From the NCBI GenBank assembly GCA_000818945.1, contig KN805438.1:131555-171946 (forward strand): 40,392 bases of DNA, given 5' to 3'. Shown piece after piece: positions 17,551 to 26,210 of the stretch. How positions within the stretch are numbered: the stretch's first letter is position 1; every line of letters begins with the position of its first letter. The stretch comes from Schizochytrium sp. CCTCC M209059 (taxonomy: Eukaryota > Sar > Bigyra > Thraustochytrida > Thraustochytriidae). Under the pieces are notes generated by a model. It saw nothing but the letters and a program-made list of their open reading frames with translations, did not search any database and had not been told where the DNA came from. Both the position numbers and the translations under genes were made by a program.

Positions 17551-17643
17551 GCAGTGCAGCGCGGTGCAGTGCAGTGTGCAGTGCAGTGCAGTGCAGTGCA
17601 GGTGCAGCGCAAGTGCAGCGCAGTGTAGCGCAGTGTAGCGCAG
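17551..17643. repeat. GTGCA-type pentanucleotide repeat
   Basis: GTGCAGTGCA units, some varied to GTGCAGCGCA and GTGTAGCGCA. The complementary TGCAC unit forms a repeat at 24359-24411 upstream of gltD. Confidence 0.85.
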
Positions 17644-18433
17644 AGGCGTCGGGCGCCTGGCGGGCGATTTTAAGATTTCCCTGGATCGCCCTGCTGCAAA
17701 CCTTGGGCGCGGATGGCATTTCCAACGACCTCTATCTCTCTCTGCCTCTCTCTCGCGCGCGCGCGCGCAGCAGCGCATTCCGGCGCCAGCCGCCAGGGGC
17801 CGCTGCGCTGCGCTCGCGGCTCTCTGCAGTGTCTCCCAAGGTGACGTGCTCCCGCCGTGGCCACGGCAGCCAGCCCTGACCAGCCAGCCAGCCAGCAGCC
17901 AGCTACTACCTAACCACCTACATACCTGGCCAGCACCTAACTACCTCCCGCAGCGCCGCGGCTGACTCGCACGCGGGCGCCCGCAGCCGCGGCCTCCTTC
18001 CCGCGGCCTGTGGAGGAAAACAAGCGGGTCGGGGTCCTTCCGATGTCTGGCCGCGGAAAGAGGCAGGGTGGGCTGCATGCGAGCGCGCTGCAAGGCGAAG
18101 GCGAGGCAAGGCGAAGGCGAGGCAAGGACGGCGAGTGTGTAAGGGGAGAGGCCAGCGGAGCGAAGGGGCGGCGATGGCGAGGCGTGGCTCGTGCGTGCGG
18201 CGCGAGCGGAAGGGCGCCACGACCAACAATCATCGGCCGAGCGAGACCCGTCAGGCAGGTAGGCAGGCAGGCAAGCAAGCAGGCGGGAGGCATTCAATCA
18301 ATGGCGGCAACTTGACTCGAATCGAACTCACTGTGAAACCAATAAAAATCAAGTTCCAAGTTTCCATTCACCGCATTCGTTCGTTCACTCCTGCATTTCT
18401 TCATTCATTTCTTCATTCGCCCCTTCACAGTGT

Positions 18434-18514
18434 TCAAAAGCAAAGCAAAGAAAGCAAAGAAAGCAAAGCAAAGCAGAGCAAAGCAAAGCAAAGCGAGCAA
18501 GCAAGCAAGCAAGC
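18434..18514. repeat. AAAGC/AAGC repeat
   Basis: Pentamer AAAGC units passing into AAGC tetramers, ending about 340 bases before the gltB start codon. The same AAGC unit recurs upstream of gltD (25078-25118). Confidence 0.85.
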
Positions 18515-18629
18515 AAGAAGGGCAGGGGGGCACTTGCAAGCAAGGCAGCGTCTGGCTGCGCAGTCAATTCCGTAACACTCCAGCCAGCTCTCGTCGAGCA
18601 GGCGAGGCGCGGTCGCAGGCGAGCGAGCT

Positions 18630-18657
18630 TGCGTGCGTGCGTGCGTGCGTGCGTGCG
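18630..18657. repeat. CGTG microsatellite
   Basis: About six perfect CGTG units, about 200 bases before the gltB ATG, followed by GCGAGC-rich sequence. Confidence 0.8.
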
Positions 18658-18856
18658 AGCGTACGCGTCCGCGAGCGGGCGAGAGAGAGCGTGCGCGCGT
18701 GTACGTGCGTGCGAGCGAGCGAGCGGAAGAGCGAGAGGTTGGGCGCCTGCGCGAGCGGGCAGGGTTGACTTGACCTCTCTCTGTCTCTCTCTCTCGATCG
18801 AACGAATCGCTTTCCAAAGCAAAAAAAGCAAAAAGCACAGGAGCAAGGCAAGCGCG

Positions 18857-21800
18857 ATGGAGGCCAAGTACGATGCGGCGGCCGACCGCTTCCGCGGGTT
18901 TAGCGCCATGCCCGAGGACACCGGGCTGTACGTGAGCCAGGAGGAGCGGGACGCGTGCGGTGTGGGCTTTATCGCCAACTTCAAGTCGAAGCAGAGCAGC
19001 ACCCTGGTCCAGGACGCCCTGGTGATGCTGACCAACATGGACCACCGCGGCGGCTGCGGCTGCGAGGTGAACAGCGGCGACGGCGCCGGCATCATGATCG
19101 GCATGCCGACCTCGTTCTTCCACAAGGTGGCCAAGGCCGAGTTCGGCGTGACCCTCCCCAAGGTGGGCGAGTTCGCCGTGGGCAACATCTTTTTGTCGCA
19201 CGAGGAATCGCTGCGCGCCAAGTACAAGGGGATCGTGGAGAAACACCTTGCCGGCCGCGGTATCAAGCTCATCGGCTGGCGCAAGGCACCCACGGACAAC
19301 TCGACGATCGGCCGCAGCGCCCTCAAGACCGAGCCCTGGGTCGAGCAGCTGTTTGTACAAAACACGGCCGGGTGGGACTCGAAAAAGTTCGACCTCATGC
19401 TCTTCGTCGTGAGCCAGAGCGTGCGCCGCGAGGCGCTTCAGGCACGAGAGCAGGACGTGGTGTACATTTGTTCGCTCTCCTCGGCGACCATGGTCTTCAA
19501 GGGCCAGCTCACCTCGTCCCAGGTCCGCGAGTACTACAAGGACCTCCAGGACCCGGAGCTCAAGAGCCACTTTGCCCTCGTGCACTCGCGCTTCTCCACC
19601 AACACCTTTCCCAGCTGGGACCGCGCCCACCCGAACCGCGTCATTTGCCACAACGGCGAGATCAACACGCTGCGCGGCAACAAGAACATGATGTTCGCCC
19701 GCGAGGGACAAATGGTCTCCCCGCTCCTCCAGTCCTCTGACGACTCGGAGATGCTCAAGCCCGTTTGCTCCGAAGACTACAGTGACTCGGGCAACTTTGA
19801 CGCCTGCCTCGAGCTCCTCTGCAAGGCCTCGCCCCGCAGCCTCCCCGAGGCCGTCATGATGATGCTGCCCGAGGCCTGGCAAAACAACCCGGACCTCACC
19901 GACGAGAAGCGCGGCTTTTACGAGTTCAACTCGTGCCTCATGGAGCCCTGGGACGGCCCTGCCATGATCGCCTTCGCCGACGGCCGCTTCCTCGGCTGCG
20001 TCCTCGATCGCAACGGCCTGCGCCCCCACCGCTACTACGTCACCGAGGACGTGGTCGTGGCTGCGAGTGAGGTCGGCGTCATCCCGCACATTCCCGAGGA
20101 GTCCGTCGTGACCAAGGGCCGCCTGCAGCCCGGCAAGATGTTCCTCGTCGACTTTGCCCGCGAGGGCATCGTCGGCGACGTCGAGCTCAAGCACCAGGTC
20201 GCGAGCGCCAAGCCGTACACCAAGTGGGTCAGCGAGAACATGATGCGCCTCAAGGAGCTCTCGGTGCAGTACCCGCGCCGCGCCTTTGCCCCGCGCCACG
20301 ACGTGCAGCTCGAGGAAGAGAGCACGGAGTCGCCCGAGTCCCAGCTCAACAACATGCTCAACATGTTTGGCTACAGCGTCGAGACCCTCGAGATGCTCCT
20401 CCCGCCCATGGTCAAGACCAAGAAGGAGGCCCTCGGCTCCATGGGTGTCGACACCCCGCTCGCCTGCCTGAGCACCAAGTCGCGCTCCATTTTTGACTAC
20501 TTTAAGCAGCTCTTTGCCCAGGTCACCAACCCTCCCATGGACTCGATCCGCGAGGAGGTCGTCATGGCCATGGAGTGCCCCGTGGGCCCCATGGGCAATA
20601 TTCTCGAGGTCATGCCCTCGCAGGCCGGCCGTCTGCTCGTCAAGAACCCCATTCTCGGCCCGCGCGAGGCCGAGTGCATGCTGCGTCTGCGCAAGAACTC
20701 CTGGAAGACTGTCGTCATCAACGCCACTTTTGAGGCGGGCCAGGCCCCTGGCGCCCTCGACGCCGCCCTCGACCGCATCTGCGCCGAGGCCTCGGAGGCC
20801 ATTCGCACCAAGAACGCGACCTGCCTCTTTATCACTGACCGCGCCGCCGGCCCGGACACCCTGCCCATCCCGAGTCTCATTGCCCTCGGCGCCGTGCACC
20901 AGCACCTTTTGCGCACCAAGGAGCGCACGCGGGTCGCCCTGGTCATTGAGGGCGGCGACGCCCGCGAGGTGCACCACTTTTGCTGCCTCATTGGCTTTGG
21001 CGCCGACGCCATCTACCCGTACATGGCCTACGAGGCGCTAGGCCACCTGTGGCGCAACGGCAAGGTCTCGGAGGCCTCCGACATGGACGACGTTATTGCC
21101 CGCTACATTACCGCCTGCTCCAAGGGCATCCGCAAGGTGCTCGGCAAGATTGGTATTGCCACTGTCCAGTCGTACAAGAGCGCCCAGATCTTTGAGGCCG
21201 TCGGTGTGGGCGAGGAGCTCGTTGAGCGCTGCTTCAAGGGCACCGCCTCGCGTGTCGGCGGCATTCGCCTCGACACCATTGAGCGCGACATCAAGAGTCA
21301 GCACGCCGTGGCCTGGCCGCGCGCCACCCCGGACGCGCTGCCGAGCCCGACCATGCTCTTCAACCCTGGCGAGTTCCACTTTCGCAGCGGTGGCGAGGAG
21401 CACTACAACGATGTCATGACCATCACCGGCATCCAGGCCACGGGCCGCTCTCGTAACCGCGATCAGTACTTTGAGTACGCCAAGCACGCCAACGCCCAGG
21501 CTGCCAAGTGCACGCTCCGCGGCCTCCTCCGCTTCCGCGACGCCCCCAAGGGCGCGCTTTCGCTTGACGAGGTCGAGCCGGCTTCGGAGATTGTCAAGCG
21601 CTTCGTCACGGGCGCCATGAGTCTCGGCTCCATCTCCAAGGAGGCTCACGAGGCCCTGGCCATTGCCATGAACACCCTTGGCGGCAAGTCCAACACCGGC
21701 GAGGGTGGCGAGGACCCGGAACGCTTCACCTGGGTCGGCCACAACGGCGAGAGCAAGCGCAGCTCCATCAAGCAGGTCGCCTCGGGTCGCTTTGGCGTCT

Positions 21801-23701
21801 CGTCGCTGTACCTCGCCAACGCGGACGAGATCCAGATCAAGATGGCCCAGGGCGCCAAGCCCGGTGAGGGTGGCGAGCTCCCCGGCAAGAAGGTCTTTGG
21901 CCAGATTGCCGTGATCCGTAACTCGACCGAGGGCGTCGGCCTCATCTCCCCGCCTCCGCACCACGACATTTACTCGATTGAGGATCTGGCGCAGCTCATC
22001 CACGATCTCAAGAACGCCAACCCGCGCGCGCGCATCTCTGTCAAGCTCGTCTCTGAGGTTGGCGTCGGCGTCATCGCTGCGGGTGTCGCCAAGGCCAAGG
22101 CGGACCACATCGTTGTCAGTGGCGGTGACGGCGGCACCGGTGCCGCCGCCTGGACCGGCATCAAGCACGCAGGTCTTCCCTGGGAGCTCGGCATTGCCGA
22201 GACGCACCAGAGTCTCGTGCTCAACAACCTCCGCTCGCGCGTCACGCTCCAGACGGACGGTCAGATGAAGACCGGTCGCGATGTGGCCATTGCCTTTCTC
22301 CTCGGTGCCGAGGAGGTGGCCTTTGCGACGGCCCCGCTCATTGCCCTTGGCTGCATCATGATGCGCAAGTGCCACCTGAACACGTGCCCTGTGGGCATTG
22401 CGACGCAGGACCCTGTGCTCCGCAAGAAGTTCTTTGGCAAGCCCGAGTACGTCATTAACTTTTTGTTCATGGTCGCCGAGGAGGTCCGCACGATCATGGC
22501 CCAGATTGGCATGCGCAGCGTCGAGGAAATGGTCGGCCGCGCCGACCTGCTCGAGGCCGACCCGGCCGTGCTGTCGCGCTCGGACAAGACGCAGCTCATG
22601 GACCTGAGCAAGATCCTCATCCCTTCGACGCAGATTGCCCGCAACTCGCCGCTCTCGCTCGTGTCCCCCGACGAGCCTGTGCTCATGGTCAAGACCATTG
22701 CGCAGGACCACAGCCTCGACAAGGCCCTGGACATGGAGATTATCCGCCAGGCGCGCCCTGCTCTAGAGAAGATGCGCCCCGTGCAGATCGAGCTCGACAT
22801 TGTCAACATCAACCGCACGGTGGGCACCATGCTCTCGTACGAGATCTCGCGCCGCTTTGGCAACGACGGCCTGCCCACCGGCACGATCCGCGTTGTGCTC
22901 ACGGGATCTGCAGGTCAGAGTCTCGGCGCCTTTTTGGCGCGCGGTGTGCTCATTGAGTGCGTCGGTGACGCCAATGACTTTTTTGGCAAGGGTCTTTCGG
23001 GTGGCCACCTTGTGGTGCGCCCGCAGGCAGGCTTCCTCGCGCGCGCCAAGGCCGAGGAGCAGGTCATTGTGGGCAACACTTGCTTCTTTGGCGCTACGCG
23101 TGGCCGCGGTTTTGTGCGCGGTATTGCCGGCGAGCGCTTTTGCGTGCGCAACTCGGGTGCCGTCATTGTGGCCGAGGGCGCTGGCGATCACTGCCTCGAG
23201 TACATGACCGGCGGTCGCGTGACCATTCTGGGCGTTGTTGGCCGCAACGCTTGCGCCGGTATGAGTGGTGGTATCGCCTACTTTTACAGCCCGCAGGGCG
23301 AGATCGACAAGTGCGTCAACAAGGAGCTCGTGTCGCTCACCCAGCTGGACGAGGCTGATCTCGCCACGCTTCGTAACGACCTCGAGCTCCACCACGATCA
23401 CACGGGCTCGACTGTCGCGGAGCGCATTCTTTCGAACTGGAGCGCGGAGCAGCGTCACTTTGTCAAGGCGTACCCGAACGATTTGCGCCGCGTCATCGAG
23501 GCCAAGGCGAGCGAGCCTGGCTTCCGTCTCCCTGCGTGGTTCCCCACGAGCGATCCTGTGCCGGACCACTCGCCCAACTCTCTTGCGCACGGCGCCAAGG
23601 GCGTGCGTCCTTCGGTCGTCTCGGCTGACATCCAGCGCCCGGAGGAGTCCAAGCTCGACACGGAGTCCAAGTCTTCTGTCGTCGATATCGAGGATCTCTA
23701 A
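18857..23701 (+). CDS. gltB: Glutamate synthase, large (alpha) subunit
   Basis: 1614 residues from ATG 18857, the first in-frame ATG; the frame is open upstream but only to a GTG. It transfers the amide nitrogen of glutamine to 2-oxoglutarate, giving two glutamates. Residues 1-33 look like a short propeptide. Cys34 (D-A-C-G-V-G-F) is the class II glutaminase nucleophile, with R-F-S-T-N and H-N-G-E-I-N-T further in. The glutaminase domain spans about 34-440, the central domain about 490-805, the FMN/2-oxoglutarate domain about 840-1260, and the GXGXG beta-helix about 1330-1520. The 3Fe-4S cysteines are Cys1166, Cys1172 and Cys1177 (C-x5-C-x4-C in front of P-V-G-I-A-T-Q). All key parts are present. 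The protein ends after the alpha part, with a ~60-residue tail ending D-I-E-D-L. The beta part is a separate gene 2.5 kb downstream, unlike the fused eukaryotic enzyme. Confidence 0.97.
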   Translation: MEAKYDAAADRFRGFSAMPEDTGLYVSQEERDACGVGFIANFKSKQSSTLVQDALVMLTNMDHRGGCGCEVNSGDGAGIMIGMPTSFFHKVAKAEFGVTLPKVGEFAVGNIFLSHEESLRAKYKGIVEKHLAGRGIKLIGWRKAPTDNSTIGRSALKTEPWVEQLFVQNTAGWDSKKFDLMLFVVSQSVRREALQAREQDVVYICSLSSATMVFKGQLTSSQVREYYKDLQDPELKSHFALVHSRFSTNTFPSWDRAHPNRVICHNGEINTLRGNKNMMFAREGQMVSPLLQSSDDSEMLKPVCSEDYSDSGNFDACLELLCKASPRSLPEAVMMMLPEAWQNNPDLTDEKRGFYEFNSCLMEPWDGPAMIAFADGRFLGCVLDRNGLRPHRYYVTEDVVVAASEVGVIPHIPEESVVTKGRLQPGKMFLVDFAREGIVGDVELKHQVASAKPYTKWVSENMMRLKELSVQYPRRAFAPRHDVQLEEESTESPESQLNNMLNMFGYSVETLEMLLPPMVKTKKEALGSMGVDTPLACLSTKSRSIFDYFKQLFAQVTNPPMDSIREEVVMAMECPVGPMGNILEVMPSQAGRLLVKNPILGPREAECMLRLRKNSWKTVVINATFEAGQAPGALDAALDRICAEASEAIRTKNATCLFITDRAAGPDTLPIPSLIALGAVHQHLLRTKERTRVALVIEGGDAREVHHFCCLIGFGADAIYPYMAYEALGHLWRNGKVSEASDMDDVIARYITACSKGIRKVLGKIGIATVQSYKSAQIFEAVGVGEELVERCFKGTASRVGGIRLDTIERDIKSQHAVAWPRATPDALPSPTMLFNPGEFHFRSGGEEHYNDVMTITGIQATGRSRNRDQYFEYAKHANAQAAKCTLRGLLRFRDAPKGALSLDEVEPASEIVKRFVTGAMSLGSISKEAHEALAIAMNTLGGKSNTGEGGEDPERFTWVGHNGESKRSSIKQVASGRFGVSSLYLANADEIQIKMAQGAKPGEGGELPGKKVFGQIAVIRNSTEGVGLISPPPHHDIYSIEDLAQLIHDLKNANPRARISVKLVSEVGVGVIAAGVAKAKADHIVVSGGDGGTGAAAWTGIKHAGLPWELGIAETHQSLVLNNLRSRVTLQTDGQMKTGRDVAIAFLLGAEEVAFATAPLIALGCIMMRKCHLNTCPVGIATQDPVLRKKFFGKPEYVINFLFMVAEEVRTIMAQIGMRSVEEMVGRADLLEADPAVLSRSDKTQLMDLSKILIPSTQIARNSPLSLVSPDEPVLMVKTIAQDHSLDKALDMEIIRQARPALEKMRPVQIELDIVNINRTVGTMLSYEISRRFGNDGLPTGTIRVVLTGSAGQSLGAFLARGVLIECVGDANDFFGKGLSGGHLVVRPQAGFLARAKAEEQVIVGNTCFFGATRGRGFVRGIAGERFCVRNSGAVIVAEGAGDHCLEYMTGGRVTILGVVGRNACAGMSGGIAYFYSPQGEIDKCVNKELVSLTQLDEADLATLRNDLELHHDHTGSTVAERILSNWSAEQRHFVKAYPNDLRRVIEAKASEPGFRLPAWFPTSDPVPDHSPNSLAHGAKGVRPSVVSADIQRPEESKLDTESKSSVVDIEDL

Positions 23702-24112
23702 AGCGAGAGAAACGCATCAGCGTATGCATCTTCATCATCATCATCATCATCATCATGTCCCGTCTCTTATTCATTTCATTTCATTTCACAGCCGTCAAAA
23801 CAATTCATTCCTTCATTCATTTATAGTTTTTTCTTTTTCAGAGTTTCTCCCCACCACGAAGCATTTAAAAAGCTTTGAAGTGGCCCGGATGCATATGCTT
23901 GACAATGGGCGAGAAATTGTGCATGCTCAACAACGGGCAAAATGCTTCAGAAGCGAATGCATGTTCAATAACGGGTGTATCAGAAGCAACAACGAGCGAT
24001 TGCCGTCCTTTGTCTTTTTGAGCAAAGGATCAAGTAAAGTATGTATGCTCATGGGAGCTTGGCAATATCTGATCTTGTGAATAAATATCATTGGCTTTAC
24101 GTGTCTCAAATG

Positions 24113-24154
24113 CTACCTACCTACCTACCTACCTACCTACCTACCTACCTACCT
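24113..24154. repeat. CTAC microsatellite (~10 units)
   Basis: About ten perfect CTAC units between gltB and gltD. Confidence 0.9.
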
Positions 24155-24358
24155 TGGCGTCGGTCTCGGGATATATTTGGATCCGAAAGAGATTATATAA
24201 ATCTGATTCAAAATACGGTTCCGAAGAGGCCAGATCGTTCTTCACTTGACCAGTGGAACGAATATCCGCGATACACCCCTGATGGCATGCGACATGGAGA
24301 GATGTGGGCCAGTTCGGCTCGCAGATCAGCGACAACCGTCTTGCGCCACGACGAGACT

Positions 24359-24411
24359 GCGCTGCACTGCACTGCGCTGCACTGCACTGCACTGCACTGC
24401 ACTGCACTGCA
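24359..24411. repeat. TGCAC pentanucleotide repeat
   Basis: About ten CTGCA/TGCAC units, mostly CTGCACTGCA with two CTGCG variants. It is the reverse complement of the GTGCA repeat at 17551-17643 in the gltB upstream region. Confidence 0.9.
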
Positions 24412-24868
24412 GTCAACAGCAGCGCTCAGCTCGTCCTCGCGTCGACCTTTTCTCGCATCAATCAAACAACCGCCCGCCCGCTTTTCTTTCGCGTGCAATC
24501 TCCCATCCAGCAAGACCTCTTCCACCACCACCGGTCCGCCGCTGCGGTCTCGAGGCCCGCTTGCGTTGAAGTCATTTCCGCGCCGCAGGAGCTAGCTCCC
24601 ATCCACCAACCAAATGAGCCAGCCCGCCCGCCCACCAAGCCAGCTTAGCTGTCTCCTCCTCCTCCTCCTCGTCCAAGAAGTCGACTCTCTTCGCGCCTCC
24701 ACAACGACGGAGCAGCTCAGCACCATCATCCCCGCCTCCTCCATCTCATGACCTGAGCCTTGCCGCAGCGTAGAACCCGGCCGTCGAGTCGCGAGGCGTC
24801 TGCAGCGTTCTCTCCGTTCTCTCTTCGAGCGCGCAGGGCGACGCGGCACCTTAAAGGCGGCGCCGCCG

Positions 24869-24871
<3 letters not shown>

Positions 24872-24904
<33 letters not shown>

Positions 24905-24924
24905 CCCCCCCCGCCCCCCCCGCC
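24872..24924. repeat. Poly-C tract (C32 then two C8)
   Basis: A 32-base run of C, then G-C8-G-C8-G-C3. The minus strand is a long G run and could form a quadruplex, the plus strand an i-motif. It lies ~1.3 kb before the gltD ATG. The exact length may be uncertain because of sequencing error in homopolymers. Confidence 0.85.
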
Positions 24925-25077
24925 CGCGCCCTGCCTCGCGCCTGCGGCCTCGCGACCCCGGGCTCGCGAGTCATGTCATGGTCGCAGCGCAGCGCAGGAG
25001 GAGGGGAGGGGAGGAGGGAATGGGAATGGGTGGCGAAGAGGGCCCGGCTGCGGGGAAGGAGAGACCGCGGAGAGCAG

Positions 25078-25078
25078 A

Positions 25079-25118
<40 letters not shown>
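25078..25118. repeat. AAGC microsatellite
   Basis: About ten AAGC/GCAA units, the same repeat type as at 18434-18514 upstream of gltB. Confidence 0.9.
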
Positions 25119-26095
25119 CTGCCCGCTCGTGTCCCGGCCTGTTCTCAGGCGCCGGCGCCGCGCGCTTGCGACGGCGTGCGTGTGCAGAGCGGGGCGCGAG
25201 CGAGCGAGAGAGCGGGCGAGCGAGCACCGATCGTGTGGCGGCCACGCGCGAGCTGTGTGCGAGACGGCGTCTGCGCTGCGCTCGCGCTTCCAGGCACCAT
25301 CCGTCATTCCACTCCTGCCCGCTTCCACCTTGCCTTTCTTCCTGTTCTTGGCTTGGCTTGGCTTGGCTTTTCTTCCCGGATTCTTTGGGATTCAAGTTTT
25401 CAAAGTTTTTCAAGGCATTTCAAGGTTTTCCTTCTTTCGCCTTTTGGTTTTCCCTCTCTTTGGCAGGACCCGGGGGCCGCCTCGGGCCGAGCGCTGCAGC
25501 ACCGCCGCAGCCGCGAGCACCGGCGCGCGAACGCAGCGCAGCGCAGCGCTGAGTGTCCGTCTGCTCGCGGCTGCCGAGGCGAGGGCGAGGGCTGGGTGCA
25601 TGCCATTGCCTCGCCTCGCTTTGCCCACACCGCGTTGTTTATTGCTACTGCACTGCATTCTTTCATTTCTTTCATCATCATTCCAGCGGACCGCCTCGCC
25701 CTGTCCTGTGGCGCCGCACCCGCACTGCGCTGCACTCACTGCACTTCGCCGCGCTGCGCTGGAGGGCGCCGCTCAGGCAAGAAGCAGGCAGGCAGGCAGG
25801 CAGGCAAGCAGGGCGCGGCGCGGCAGCCCGATCCCTACCCTAGGGTCGCTCTGCTTCGCGCATTGCCCCATTCATTCCTTTTTTTCCTCCTTCATTCATT
25901 CACTGATTCGCTCTTTGCTTCAATCGTTCATCCATTCCTTCGTTCAATCGGCCCTTCTTTCCGCCTCTCCTCTCTCTCCCTCTCTCTCTCTCTCTCGCGC
26001 GCGCGCGCTCTCTCTCTCCCCTCGAAGAAACCATTCCTCCATTCCTCCTCGCATCCTCCGGCTGCTCGCGCAGTCTCCGTCCAGGGCGAGCAAGC

Positions 26096-26150
26096 AGGCA
26101 GGCAGGCAGGCGGGCGGGCAGGCAGGCGGGCGGGCAGGCAGGCAAGCGCT
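26096..26150. repeat. GGCA/GGCG tetranucleotide repeat
   Basis: GGCA and GGCG units ending ~60 bases before the gltD start codon, so probably within its 5' untranslated region. Confidence 0.8.
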
Positions 26151-26210
26151 GGCGAGCGAGGCCGCGGCGACGCAGACGCGCAGGCAGAAGGGCACGCGGG
26201 CAGAAGCAGG

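Larger units (their letters stand above)
16396..18856 (+). other. Long microsatellite-rich region upstream of gltB
   Basis: No gene is supported in these 2.46 kb; long ORFs in all frames are repeat translations. From left to right: ATTC/TTCA repeats (16852-16894), AAAG-rich (17096-17165), GGAT (17480-17526), GTGCA/GTGCAGC (17551-17643), alternating CG (17754-17769), CAGC (17880-17905), CAGG/CAAG (18251-18291), TTCATT (18385-18418), AAAGC/AAGC (18434-18514) and CGTG (18630-18657). The 3' end must contain the gltB promoter and leader; a CTCTCTCTCTCGATCG tract is at about 18776-18798. Confidence 0.6.
23702..26210 (+). other. Intergenic gltB-gltD, microsatellite-rich
   Basis: No gene supported in 2.5 kb; ORFs here are repeat translations, including a GTG-started upstream extension of gltD. 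Features: ATC repeats (23732-23756) in the likely gltB 3' UTR, CTAC (24113-24154), TGCAC (24359-24411), a poly-C block (24872-24924), AAGC (25078-25118), GGCA (25786-25812), TTCATT (25869-25945), CT plus CG dinucleotides (25972-26020), and GGCA/GGCG (26096-26150). The last part must hold the gltD promoter and leader. I find no sign that the stretch is an intron joining the two subunits, since gltB has its own stop and gltD its own ATG, but transcript data would settle it. Confidence 0.6.

Noticed and set aside
17071..17778. Minus-strand ORF of 235 codons upstream of gltB
   Set aside because: Made of translated microsatellites (L-H-C-T-A, S-I-H-P repeats).
18434..20977. Minus-strand ORF of 847 codons overlapping gltB
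   Set aside because: Antisense shadow of a GC-biased coding frame; Leu/Gly/Ala/Asp/His-rich with no domain, while the + frame is a complete glutamate synthase.
21038..22711. Minus-strand ORF of 557 codons over gltB
   Set aside because: Same antisense effect of codon bias in gltB; no independent evidence.
24978..26210. N-terminal extension of the gltD frame by ~400 codons
   Set aside because: Starts from GTG and runs through microsatellites; the ATG at 26211 directly precedes normal gltD sequence.
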